Origin: Stercorarius parasiticus | Taxonomy: Eukaryota > Chordata > Aves > Charadriiformes > Stercorariidae | Reading direction: 5' to 3' | NCBI GenBank assembly: GCA_013396915.1 | Contig: VWZL01000283.1 | Span: forward strand, 124,001-188,000 | DNA: 64,000 nt | Part shown: one piece after another, positions 54,201-64,000 of the stretch | Position numbering within the stretch: the first letter of the stretch is position 1 | Layout of the letters: each line of letters begins with the position of its first letter | Position numbers and translations under genes: made by a program | Notes under the pieces: generated by a model | What the model saw: the letters and a program-made list of their open reading frames with translations, nothing else | What the model was told of the DNA's origin: nothing | The model's database searches: none

Positions 54201-55187
54201 TGAATATTTGTCCTTTTAACCCACCTAAAAGCCTGTGACATTAGAATAGCCTTATAGAGTATTTGCAATTTCCTCTAATGTCCCCAGTGAACCAGATGAG
54301 CTTTGTGGATGCTGGCTTCACTACCAAAAATAGACTGCGCCATCCTAGCTCGCTGATGTTTCATTCATTTGATCTCTCTGCTGTGGAAACTACTGAAGAC
54401 ATATTACTGATACTACCATTCCGAAGGGTTAAAAAATGAACCTTTTGTGTTTTCCTCCTCATTTGCTACCATAGGCAATGAACTTACTCCTACTCCCAAA
54501 CAAAATAATGTTTGAATTGGAGCCTCTGTGCAAGGCAAGGGTGGTGCAATGCAGATTTTTTTTTTCTTTCAAAATATTAGGAGAAAAGAGGAAACTGCAA
54601 AAGTTGAAGCTATCTTATCTGGGGAAGAATACTCTAAGAGCTTGGCATTTCCATTAGTGCAACAGTGCTAAACTAATACAGGTTTGCAGTTTTAAAACTC
54701 AGATGACAGTATTTACTGGGGTTCTAACAAACGTTTTTGTTCTTTGATTAGTTGGCACAGCAAGCCAAAAATGTCACAATTTCAAAATATATCTCTGCTT
54801 AATGAAAAAAGGGACAAATATACTTGAAGAATTGCCCTGTTTTTTTAAAATGGAAATCTGATTAAATGTTTTATTGTAAAATATAGTGCATATACTTTAT
54901 CATATCATTTTAAACAAAAACATATTATCTTTTCAGAATGCTGTTTAACGCTGAGGAATATAATTTCATGTTCGGTACTGTCTTTTCAGGCCAGTTTGTA
55001 TTTCCCCCCCTCATTTTTCCTAGTTTCACATAACATATTCATAACTAGATCCACATAACATATTTTGGAAATGCATCCAAGAGTTTTATAATACAGTAAA
55101 ATGCACAAGAACTGATAGGCATTAAATAATAGGTGGGTAGAAGAAGATCCTTGAGAGTGATGTTTGTGCTTTACTCTCCAGAGCAGG

Positions 55188-55265
55188 AAGCATGGCTAAG
55201 TTGGTAGCTCACTGGGCTAAGATGTCAGAAGGTCAGATCACACATTAGGATTTGGGCTCATCCCA
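55188..55265 (+). repeat. tRNA-derived SINE head, decayed
   Basis: GGTAGCTCACTGGGCTAAGA resembles a tRNA-type box A, followed by GTCAGAAGGTCAGATCACA where a degenerate box B would be expected. The spacing and the GTCAGAAG block resemble the tRNA-related 5' part of MIR or another CORE-SINE. It does not fold as a tRNA gene. Confidence 0.3.
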
Positions 55266-55501
55266 AATGTTGACACAATATTGAAGGGGGAAGGGAAAGG
55301 GAAAGGCATGTGACAGTAAAGGACATTGTATTCACCAGCAAACATTGACTGGAAATATCCATCATTGGACCAGGTAGAGGAAAGCCCACTACAGAATTTC
55401 TTAGTCCACAAAGATTTCTTAATCTTTTATCGCTAAATATTGAATTAGGCTGTAAATGACGACCTGGTCTGGTGAAGAAGACTCTACTTGCTAACATTAA
55501 A

Positions 55502-55531
55502 TATCCTTTTAAATTAATTTAATTTAATTAA
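55502..55531. repeat. (AATTT)n-like AT tract
   Basis: TTTAAATTAATTTAATTTAAT, an imperfect ATTTA/AATTT low-complexity run. Confidence 0.7.
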
Positions 55532-56257
55532 ATATGATTTGAGTGTATATTCCCATCTGACAAAAAGTGAGTCTCACCATGTGTAAGACTAAAATTTTGC
55601 GAGTTCTATTTGGCTCAGCATATGGTCTTTAAAAATACCGTGCTGTGATAGTTAGGGTAAAACTAGAGGAACATTGTGGAATGCTTACATATTCGAAATC
55701 TGCATTTCATCTTCTCTTTTCATTACATCTCAACCTTGCCCAGTTGAGCCTTTCCCAGCTTTAACCTTTCAAATAGGATCTACAGGTACTGGATGCAACA
55801 GGAAATGAACAATAACTGGCATCAATAACTTTTTTCTGAGTGTGCAGCACAGCCTCAGTTTGTCAGCTATTGCTGTCCTTTTCCAAAAGCAGTCATCATG
55901 TTTTCACTCAATAGTGCATTTATTATATTAAACCTCACTAGCAAAGATTCAGAAAGTCTGCTTTCATTTAATTTAAATTTCCCATATTTCTCACCAAACT
56001 CCTATCAATAACTTTAGTTAAAATAATAAACTAAAGCAATAATGCAAGCCTACAACAAGCATCTTGTCAAAAATGTTTATGTACCTGTTTCTAATACAGA
56101 TCTTAATTATAGGATTTTCATATACTTGTGCATCTCACTGTATATCGTAGGAATCTAGCTCATTCAGGTTGGTCTGTTAAATAACAGTATTTGGAAAGAA
56201 AATAATGCTGCCTTCTCAGAAGGATTCACACTGTAATCTCCTGGATTTATTATTATT

Positions 56258-56530
56258 AAAAATCATATAATAATTCAGCTTAGAAGGGACATATGGGATC
56301 ATCTCATCATCTGGTCCAATCCGCAGCCCAGTGCAGCACCAAATTTGAAGTTGGCTCTAATTTCAAGGTCAGATAAATTGCCTAGGGCCTTGTTCAGCTG
56401 AGCTTTGAATATGTCCAAAAATGGATATTTCACAAGTCTCTCAGAGCAACTCGTTTCATTGCTGATTATCATCACTGTGAAAAAAATCTTCCCTTATATT
56501 GTCATAAAATATTCCGATATCTGCTTATCA
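56258..56530 (-). mobile_element. Old CR1 LINE 3' end, inverted
   Basis: Read on + it begins with a degraded octamer (AATCATATAATAATTCAG) and then 'CTTAGAAGGGACATATGG', 'GATCATCTCATCATCTGGTC' and 'CTTTGAATATGTCCAAAAATGG'. It continues 'TTTCACAAGTCTCTCAGAGC' and 'CACTGTGAAAAAAATCTTCC'. These are the successive landmarks of the CR1 3' region in reverse orientation (TTGGAAGGGACCT, GATCATCTAGTCCAA, TTTTGAATATCTCCA, CCTCTCTGGGCAA, CACAGTAAAAAAG). Divergence is high, with several indels, so this is an ancient copy. Outer limits are approximate. Confidence 0.85.
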
Positions 56531-59500
56531 CAAAAATGATGAAAAGCAAAATATTCGTTCTCTACTCAAGTAGTATTTTCACAATAAACTTACTACCAAA
56601 GCTATTAAGCATACCGAATTACTAGTCTGAAAGAGAAGATGGGTTGAGCACACACTGGTGAAACACACTTTATGAAAGGGAATGATTTATATTATGTGAT
56701 GCTTGTAAATGCATTTGGTGATCTGGCAGGTATTTCTAAGCCTGCCTTTGCTGAAAGACCTTAAAGGGTCCCAGATTACCTGTTTATTCTTATTCACTAG
56801 CTTGTTCCAAATGGATTTTAAAGTTCTTTTTCTAAATTACTGACATGCCTGCCTGTCATCATAGTGAATTAATCAATCTCATTATTCAGTGATAATGTCC
56901 TCTGCTTTATGGTTCCTAGAACCACACCTTAAGTGTTATCAAGGGTCAGTTTATTCCCATGTTACAAGAGAAAAAACAGTGGAAGGCAATGTACTCTTTC
57001 ACATACCCACCTCACGTTCTGAGACAATAGACCTTTTTAGTGTCAAAGTAATTTCCTGCTGAAGAAATGTTCCTACTATTTGTTTTTATTTGAATAGGTG
57101 AACAGCATCATATGAGCCTTTCACAGGGCAAATGGGTTGGCCAGGCAATTTTGGCTTCTTGTGGGATCATGCTCTCCACTCAAATGTACGAACCAATTAT
57201 ATGACTTCCATGCTGAGAAAGCGCATTAACTTTTAAAATGAACAGCAGCAGCCTGGTCTTAATAAAAATGTTTAACCCCCACTCTTAAACCGTAACTCCA
57301 AGTTGCAGCTGAATATGAAACATCCATTTACAGTCAATTACACACAATTTCTATCATGTTTTGGAAGATACGTATATGCGCTAGGAATGTTAAAAGCCCA
57401 AACCCCCCAAACTGTAGATGAACTAGGGAAAGACTTAAAAACTTTCAAGATATGCTTAGGCAGAAATACAGTGAGCCTTGTAATTTCACAGCAGGCATCT
57501 ATTGAAAGTATGTACAGTATACATAGGCAACCCTTGGCCTTACATATTATAGAAGAAGAACTGCTACAATCCAAAACTTGCCATTCTAGGAACAACACAA
57601 TCTATTAGAATGATTCATTCTCAAGAGTTTCTTCCATAGATGAAGAATAATAAGAAAATTAAGCCTGGGGCAAAAACTGACTCTTCCAGTGTCACAAAGC
57701 CCATAATAGAACCTCTTCTGCCTACAGTGGTGAAATAGGCCTTAGAAAAATCTAAAAACCTGGATGAAATCTAGTGACAGACAAAGGCAAACTCACTTAA
57801 ATCTTAATGTTACAGGTACTCATGCTGAAACTAGGAAGAGCTTTCAGTTTAACTTGTTGCACAGCTGGGAAGCAGGAAATTTTTCACAAGGCTAAAATTA
57901 ATATTTATATTCAAGGCTCTTCAACATAATTGCTTATTATGGCATGTTCCACTGAAACACTTATTCACAGGATGCAGTTCTTCTTACTTTGGAAATGAAG
58001 GTTTCCAGTGGAGAGTTGTTCCCATTTAAAATGTTCCCGTCTCACAGCAGGACTCCAGGATACTTTTATAATTCAGATTCCAGATGAGAATAATAGTTTA
58101 TGGTCAAGTTCTCAAAGAACAGGGAATATGGAACTAACAGAGAAAGATTACATTCTTTTTATGTGTTCATATGTAATCCTAATTAATATGTTAATTGGCA
58201 GCTGCAGAGAAGAATTAGTAGGATGCTTAAACACCAGCTTTATTTATCTTATTGGTCAGTCCTCCTAAGTCTGCAATTATAAGCCAGAGTGGTATGAAAA
58301 AAATTCAGCAAAACTCATCTTGCTATAGAGATTTTTTCTTGTTATTGCTCCTCAAAAAGCATTTATCTTACATATACTCCATCTAGATTTATAAAAACTC
58401 ACCTCCTCTCATAAGCCTTCCTTTCTGTTTTTGTATGGAAGTTTTCAGTGTCTTTTAATCATTAAAGAGACGAGTGGGGAAAAAAAAAAGCTTTCTGTCT
58501 GAAAGTCAGTAGTCTCCTCTGCTCAGAAGATGACAATGGGGCAGTAAATTTGCTTATAAGTTATCCTCCTGTCTAGAGGAAGGCAAATCCATACTCAGGG
58601 AAAGATTACTCTTAGCTAAGTGAAATTTAAATACCATTAGATCCCATTTGAAAATGTTTTTTATACATAGAAAACTAACATAATGGAAACCAAAAGTGTT
58701 GGTGGGAAGATATATTGTCTACTGGTGTGCATTAATATCAGAAGTCTATCCCCCTATCTTCCCACATTTTTGTTCCACTAAATTGTAAAAACAGACAACG
58801 ACCTGCTTGAGAAATGAAGTATCAACCAGATGTTTCCTGAACAAAGACAACTTGTGCTTCCCTTTACACACCATCTTCTGAGAGGCAGCGCTACAGTGAT
58901 TGCGTTTCTGACATCATTCACTATGTTGACTTTGGGTTACTCAGAATCTTTCCTTTATTTTACCTTCCAACTCAAATACAATAGTTTTACAGAGAGATCA
59001 CATGGAAAGAATGGATTTCAATGACTAGAGCACAACATGGAAGAATGGTTTATATTCACTTTGTTACAACATCACTCCTTATGGAAACAGGGGAGTTTCC
59101 ATAAGAAAGAAAGTTTCCCCCAAAAGAACCACTTCTTTATGTGAAGAACAACATGCAAAAATATGTTTTTGTAAAAGCTGGTAATTTTAAAACAAAAGCT
59201 CTATATAAGAATAGATCCAAAGTCATTATGATTTATGGAAAGTCTGATCACTATGCTTTGGATCAGATGCCTGCTTATTGACAGAAACTACAGGATTTTT
59301 CTGGTTCTATTTGGCTAGTAGGAAAACTTCATTAGTCCCTATTAATCTGTAGTGCGATGCCTACTGATCTGTTAATGGGGGTAGGATATAGAACATGAGA
59401 GCCTCAATCATCATCTAACAGAAATGCTTCATTCTTTTTAGTCAAATAACCCTATTTTACAACAGATCATTTTAAAAGAACAAACTTTGCGCTCCATTTT

Positions 59501-61257
59501 TAGACAAGCTGTTAGAAACAGAAAGCTAAATCTCAGGTGCTACATTAACAAACAGCATGGGAAGGGGCATTCCATTTTTTTTAACCCTGTCCACCAAAAG
59601 TCATAATGCATAATGACTTACAACTTTAACAGCAGGTAAATTTCTGTTCAAGCTTTCCAGAAAAGTTTACATGATGTATGTATACTTTATATAAGATCAA
59701 TATTTAACCAGTCATGAATAAAGCTCTAAAATGCTTTATGAAAAGTCAACCAAAGCCTGAAAGATACCAACACTTTATTTCTGGTCGTAACCTCCCATTT
59801 AGGCAAAAAGCCACATCACAGAAAGCTGGAACTGCTTTTTCTTCCCTAGTAATACAAGATAGGTATAGTAACACATAAATAAACTGAAATGTCACTGCAT
59901 ATTTATGTCACTATGAAAGCCCATGGGGTCCTAAATTTAACAGACGATCTGATGTTGTATTCATCTCACATCATTGGCTAGTTGCTCGTAAATAGAGGAA
60001 AAGCTGTTTTCAGGAGCTACTGTTTAATCAAATGCGGTTTAATTTAGAAAGTTTTGTACAGCACAAGAAACTGCCTGTGCAATAGTTTTAATAAGGATAT
60101 GTGAGCAAAGGCCATGTATCCTGTGCTCTCAGTGTGGGGTCTGTAGGAAATCAAGTTTTCAGCAAGACCGACAATGGAGCCATTGAGCCTCTTGAATGCT
60201 CTTCAGCCCACTGCAGACAAATGCATACTATGTCTTGATGACAAATAAGTATAATGACAAAGATGCAATCATGAATTTATGAATATAAAATGCTTTCACT
60301 TTCTCCTGCTTTCATTTCATTAAAGACTAAACAAAATTACAGACTGGTTGGAGATTGCATCACTGTGCACATACTCAGCTCACTAGGTACACATTTCTTG
60401 TAAACCTCGAAACTCTTAAGTTTTAAGGTAGGCTTACAATTACAGATAAGTTGTACTCTGGTACAGAATTCAGTTTTGTTCAGAAGGAATAGGAAATCAA
60501 TTAGTTTGCATCATTGTTCCAGGAAGATTCATCCTCAGCTAGTCCCCTTTTTACATACTGTTATATCAAGTCAAGAATAGTTTGTTTTGCTTTTCTGTCT
60601 TCTTTTTGAACAATCTGCCTAGACCCGTCTTTGCTGCTTTGCTTCAGGACATAACGTGTATCCACATCCTGTTGTTCAAAAGCAACTCTGGTATTCTTGT
60701 GATTGCTTATGACATTTGAATTCCTGCATACTTAGTACACTGATAAAATGCTTTCTGAATTCTCAAGGAAATTATTTTTTTTAAACACTGCCAAAAAAAG
60801 AAATTTGAGAATTGATATATTCAGGTAAAACACCATCATATTCTTGGTATGATGGAGATAATTCATTTTCAGGACACATAAATAAAAATTTGGCTCCAGG
60901 TCCCGTAAGCACACGTGTACAAAATTTATGGAAATTTAAAGAGAATTATGCTATTCTCTCTCCATGTCTGTTCTTTATCTGCTGGCAAAAAAAATATGTG
61001 ACAGCTAAATTTAAGATTGATTGAAAGTTGTCTAGCACTGTAATATTCAATTCAGTAATGGTCTCCAAGTCAAAGACACTTGAAAAATGCCTAAACTGCT
61101 GGCAAGCTCTTCAGAACACATGGAATCCTACTTGGTTCTCATGAATCCACGTTATTCTTTCAAAAGCCTTTAAAAATAAAATAGCCCGTGATATCAGCCT
61201 GTCATTTGTGACCTGCCCAGCATGGCCACTCTTAAAGATGGGAGACAGAACAAGAAC
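56531..61257. other. Intergenic DNA immediately 3' of PCTP
   Basis: No gene is supported; the longest frame is 101 codons at 57303-57608 and looks random. The 22 bp palindrome at 59598 is the only discrete structure seen. Confidence 0.65.
59598..59619. other. 22 bp near-perfect palindrome centred on ATGCAT
   Basis: AAGTCATAATG and CATAATGACTT form a dyad in which 10 of 11 base pairs are complementary. It carries ATGCAT at the centre and CATAATGA-type homeodomain/POU words in both halves. It could be a dimer binding site; there is no functional evidence. Confidence 0.35.
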
Positions 61258-62467
61258 ACTGCATGGATAGAATAATGATTTATTGGAAACAAATATTTAC
61301 ATAAAGTATAAAGGCAATCACTTCAACCATTTATGTTTTAACAAGACAAAGCTACCCCATTACAAGATTTGTTCAGTAACAGGATTAGATTTAGCAATGA
61401 TGCAGAATATTTTAAATCCCTGAGACTGAAGCGCTCTCGCCTTTTATGCACGCTATCCTCCCCCCGACTCCGCCCCCTGCAAACATGATGGAAAATTAAT
61501 TTCCTGCTCAGGTGTGCTTTTAGTGGATTACCATTCAAAATTATAGTGTCATTCTTTACACCAGCATGAAATTTAAAAATGCAAGCAAGCCCAAGTTTCC
61601 TATCAAATTCATTCACATTCAGGTGCGGGCATCCAGTTTGAAATTATTTCCTACCTAAAGCTGGTATCCAAGCTGCTTTACACATAAGGCTACCAACTCT
61701 GAACATATAAGTTGTTCCCCTTAAATCAGACGTGCAAGCCAACTCCAACTTTTTTTTTTTTTTCATCTGGACACAGCTAATGGTTTTTACTTTTCATACC
61801 TGGGGATTGAGATGTGAATGCAAGGTTTTAGGCACAAGTCCTTTTATATCTGGATGTAAAGCCATCACAAGGAAGCTTGGTAACACGGAGTTCTAGTTCC
61901 TACTGCAGACTTCTAGTAATTTACCTATATGCCCTCAGCATTTTCTAGGTTTATAGCAGGCAGACAGCTTAAGAATGACAAACTTGGGTAGCAAAAGTGT
62001 TTCCTCCTAAGCAATGCAAGTTCCATTATTCAATTCAATCCACTATCCAAATTCAAGTAGGAAGCCACCCTTCAAGGCCACAAAGGCAGATCCAGGCATA
62101 ACACATGTAGAGAATTTTCAGTCCAATTTCAGACATTTTTCCTAGCAAGATTGTTGTGTCTTGTCAGAGGATGTAATATTTCAATAAACAGGACTCCTCT
62201 AGCTGACACATGATAATCGGCATAAGCAAAGCATGGAGGACAAGGCTAAACTGAAAAACTTTCAAAAGGATGCAGCTGATGTCACCTTGTCAGTGGCTAG
62301 CTCTTCAGTTGGAGAGGGAAACAAAGATCTAATAAAATTCAAGGCATAAACCAACTAAAATAAAATTATTTCCAATATTAGAGGTAGATTTTATCCAGTG
62401 TAATTGATAATAGCCACTCCTGTAAGTGCAGAGCTCTAGGAATTAAACAATTCAGATCAACTTTGAC
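61258..62467 (-). other. PCTP: PCTP 3' untranslated region
   Basis: Inferred 3'UTR of about 1.2 kb, running from the TAG stop to about 20 bases past the first AATAAA met on the minus strand. It includes a run of 14 A in the mRNA sense (61750-61763), which could cause internal oligo-dT priming. It also has a G-rich patch in the mRNA sense (about 61457-61483) containing two long G runs around CGGAGTC. A 92-codon open frame inside it (61338-61616) looks fortuitous. The exact cleavage site is a guess. Confidence 0.7.
61279..61284 (-). promoter_or_regulatory. PCTP: PCTP polyadenylation signal AATAAA
   Basis: On the minus strand AATAAA is followed about 15-20 bases later by CATGCA, a plausible cleavage point. 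After that comes a GU/U-rich stretch (GTGTTCTTGTTCTGTCTCC) resembling a downstream CstF-binding element. It is the first AATAAA after the PCTP stop codon; no other occurs in 61285-62467. Confidence 0.7.
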
Positions 62468-62533
62468 CTATGTGCGCTTAGAATAATTATGGCAAGCTTT
62501 TTGCATATCCTTCAAGAAAGTAGGCACACCACT
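62468..62533 (-). CDS. PCTP: PCTP terminal coding exon with stop codon
   Basis: The last coding exon encodes 21 residues, SGVPTFLKDMQKACHNYSKR plus a final Thr, and then a TAG stop at 62468-62470. It completes the amphipathic C-terminal helix of the START domain. The acceptor is TCTTTACAG before AGT, with a good pyrimidine tract, and it joins in phase 0 to the preceding AAG. The three visible exons give 101 residues (57+1+22+21), exactly the number from the same tyrosine to the C terminus in human PCTP (residues 114-214). Differences from human include Ser for Asn and Thr for Asn around the GVP turn, and His for Gln near the end. The helix core FLKDM and the closing KxT are retained. No frameshift or premature stop is seen, so the gene appears intact here. 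Confidence 0.95.
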   Translation of the reverse strand, partial: SGVPTFLKDMQKACHNYSKRT

Positions 62534-63031
62534 CTGTAAAGAGAAAAAGTAGAAAAATCATTCTTACATAATGTAATCAAGAAAAACTATAAGCAAAATG
62601 AGAGTTCCCACCACATAGATCAAGGCCTTCAAACAGACACAGGACAATTCTAAGATCTTGTACAAAGCAGCAGACCATTCCTTTAATCCTTCATGAACAG
62701 ACTGCATTATTGAAGCTTGGTTGTGTTAAGACTATTCACATATGCTCTGGAACATGAATTTGTTGATTTTCTTGCACAAATTTACCTGTCTGGTTGACTA
62801 ACCAACGGAATTTGAAAGGAATAAAACCAATAATTTAAGACAACTGCCACGAGAGCAGACAATAGCAAGCCTCTAAAAAATGGGACTGCGTAAGAGCTAG
62901 AAAGGTCAATACACCCTTTTCAGAAAAAAAGAATAATTCTACCCAACACGCAGAAGACAGGTATGGACGCAGCGATTACATTGTTTGAAACAGGTTAGCC
63001 AAAGACAATTGTGCTGTCAACCTTTACTTAC
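62534..63031 (-). other. PCTP: PCTP last intron (498 bp)
   Basis: GT-AG intron between the last two coding exons: donor GTAAGT at the 63031 side, acceptor TTTACAG at the 62534 side. No repeat or open frame of note was seen in it. Confidence 0.9.
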
Positions 63032-63099
63032 CTTGGCAGCCCAATTGACCAGCCACGATGGAATCATGCCACCAGGATTATCAAAATAGTACATATAGA
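63032..63099 (-). CDS. PCTP: PCTP penultimate coding exon
   Basis: This 68 bp exon starts in phase 1 (TC completes a Val codon) and encodes 22 further residues, YMYYFDNPGG followed by MIPSWLVNWAAK. This is the last beta strand and the start of the C-terminal helix of the START domain. In this family that helix forms the lid over the lipid tunnel and contributes to membrane contact. The motif FDNPGGxIPSWLxNWAAK is essentially invariant in PCTP, which makes this the most diagnostic exon in the window. The acceptor is ...ATCTCTAG before TCTAT, and the donor is AAG followed by GTAAGT, a perfect consensus. The exon ends in phase 0, matching the next exon. The human protein has Phe-Met and Gln-Ile where this one has Tyr-Met and Met-Ile, both conservative changes. 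Confidence 0.97.
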
Positions 63100-63813
63100 C
63101 TAGAGATAAGAGAGAAGTTACCAGAAAGTTATCCAGCCATAGTCTGAGTATTAGCTATAACACCATATGACAGGAGCTGTCAGTGTGCGTGACTGAATCC
63201 CCAATTACAACAGTTCTGCTCTCAATTCTTCACAACAATGTAAGTCAACTTGTACTGAAGTGGAATGTGAAGTAAGTACAGCCATTCCCAGTTAACCTCT
63301 GGGAAGCCGAGAGCGCCATAATATTAATTTAGACTACTGCAAACCATTTTAGGCAGCCTGTCATAAAATAAGGTTGTCTTTAAAGGACTAATCTCAGACA
63401 GAAGTGAATCTCCAGGCAAACCCTTTAATCTATAAATCTGTCAAATATGATACTTATACCATTGCTGAGTTAACCACATTGCAGCCAGCGTCAGGTTCTA
63501 CCCAACTAAACTGGCTGGCTGGCAAAGCATCATGGGCTGGGGGTGGGAGAGTGGGAAGCGGGGGAAAAAATGAAGTAGTCAGTTTATTCTTAACTACTCA
63601 GCCCAACTGTTAAATAAAAGATTCTTAACAGTAGCACGCTGCACTGGACATTTCCAAAAGTTTCGTTCATTTTAAAGTATTCCTAGCGCTCAGTACATCC
63701 ACTTCATAGCGACTGTTTTAGCTTAAAATTTCCAGTCTCCCTCTTTGTGCATTTTGCTAATACACACACTCTTTGGCTACATGACCTGTGATCACAGTTT
63801 CTTGACCTCTTAC
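63100..63813 (-). other. PCTP: PCTP intron upstream of the penultimate exon (714 bp), with a G4 motif
   Basis: GT-AG intron between exons ending at 63814 and starting at 63099. It contains a strong G-quadruplex motif on the + strand (63534-63564), which is the template strand for PCTP. A 69-codon + strand open frame (63404-63613) crosses the G-rich patch and has no family resemblance. Confidence 0.9.
63534..63564 (+). other. Canonical G-quadruplex motif
   Basis: Five runs of three or more G (63534-63536, 63539-63543, 63545-63547, 63553-63555, 63560-63564) are separated by loops of 1-5 bases. This satisfies the G3+N1-7 rule with one spare run. It lies in a PCTP intron on the transcribed strand. 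Confidence 0.75.
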
Positions 63814-63985
63814 CTTTAGATCCAGTCTTGCCATCACTTTCAATTGCCAGACTTTGTTTATAGCTTTTAACTCTGATAATGCCAGGCTTTTCAGGGCACT
63901 GAGGAACAGACACACTTTGAGCTAACACAACCCAGATCTTCCGCCCATCAACATCCATCTCTCGGCATTCACGAATGTAGACATA
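63814..63985 (-). CDS. PCTP: PCTP (STARD2) internal coding exon, corresponding to human residues 114-170
   Basis: This exon encodes 57 codons plus one base of the START lipid-transfer domain of phosphatidylcholine transfer protein, a cytosolic protein that binds and moves single phosphatidylcholine molecules between membranes. Read on the minus strand it begins YVYIRECREMDVDGRK and ends KQSLAIESDGKTGSK. Both stretches align without gaps to remembered human PCTP (YVYLRQRRDLDMEGRK and KQSLAIESDGKKGSK). The acceptor is CAG just before TAT (ctg at 63986-63988 on +). The donor is GTAAGA (63808-63813 on +). The exon is 172 bp, so it ends in phase 1 and its last G joins TC of the next exon to give Val. 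Residues upstream of the acceptor (QLGIQ) do not match PCTP, which supports the splice site. The visible polypyrimidine tract is poor, but only 12 bases lie between the acceptor CAG and the window edge. Earlier exons lie outside the window. Confidence 0.95.
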
Positions 63986-64000
63986 CTGTATGCCGAGTTG

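Larger units (their letters stand above)
48265..56257. other. Intergenic AT-rich DNA
   Basis: No gene is supported. The 107-codon frame at 50752-51075 and the 88-codon frame at 52777-53043 (in a slightly GC-richer pocket) have no family resemblance. A weaker CTCF-like word, ACCACTAGGTGTCAC, lies at 51078-51092. A decayed SINE head lies at 55188. Confidence 0.65.

Noticed and set aside
55195..55250. tRNA gene suggested by a box A-like word
   Set aside because: No cloverleaf stems or proper box B; better explained as a decayed SINE head.
57303..57608. 101-codon open frame on +
   Set aside because: An antisense 86-codon frame overlaps it, no motif is visible, and it lies in the intergenic flank of PCTP.
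61338..61616. 92-codon open frame on the minus strand
   Set aside because: It lies inside the PCTP 3'UTR downstream of the stop codon, with no homology or initiation context.

Overview
The window looks like vertebrate nuclear DNA, most probably from a bird. It is AT-rich and almost gene-free. It carries a truncated CR1 LINE with the typical 3' tail of ATTCTATG octamers, which is a hallmark of sauropsid genomes. Interspersed repeats are otherwise very sparse, as in birds: two clear CR1 pieces plus a few very decayed MIR-like fossils in 64 kb. At the right edge is the 3' part of a multi-exon gene with canonical GT-AG introns. The species cannot be determined from the sequence.

Only one gene is securely recognised: PCTP (phosphatidylcholine transfer protein, STARD2), on the minus strand. 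Its last three coding exons lie at 63814-63985, 63032-63099 and 62468-62533. They are followed by a roughly 1.2 kb 3'UTR that ends near 61258, just past an AATAAA signal. The upstream exons lie beyond the right edge.

Everything to the left of about 61.2 kb is intergenic sequence 3' of PCTP. In mammals this side of PCTP faces ANKFN1 across a long gene-poor interval, and I found no recognisable ANKFN1 exon. The interval holds a CR1 at 14688-14931 (+), an older CR1 at about 56258-56530 (-), several MIR-like SINE fossils, an inverted-repeat element at 39996-40077, simple repeats, and candidate CTCF-like motifs. One 188-codon open frame on the minus strand (47698-48264) could not be assigned to any family.

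The most distinctive place is 29.6-30.9 kb, a GC-rich island in AT-rich surroundings. It contains a canonical G-quadruplex motif (30233-30250) with a GC box, immediately followed by a roughly 500 bp minisatellite (30331-30829). The minisatellite units are 26 or 21 bp and almost every one begins with CAGGTGAC, giving 17 CAGGTG E-boxes. The + strand switches here from C-rich (C>G, A>T) on the left to G-rich (G>C, T>A) on the right. Such an upward skew jump in vertebrate DNA is expected at a divergent promoter or a replication initiation zone. This is the main candidate for an undescribed element in the window; its function is inference only.
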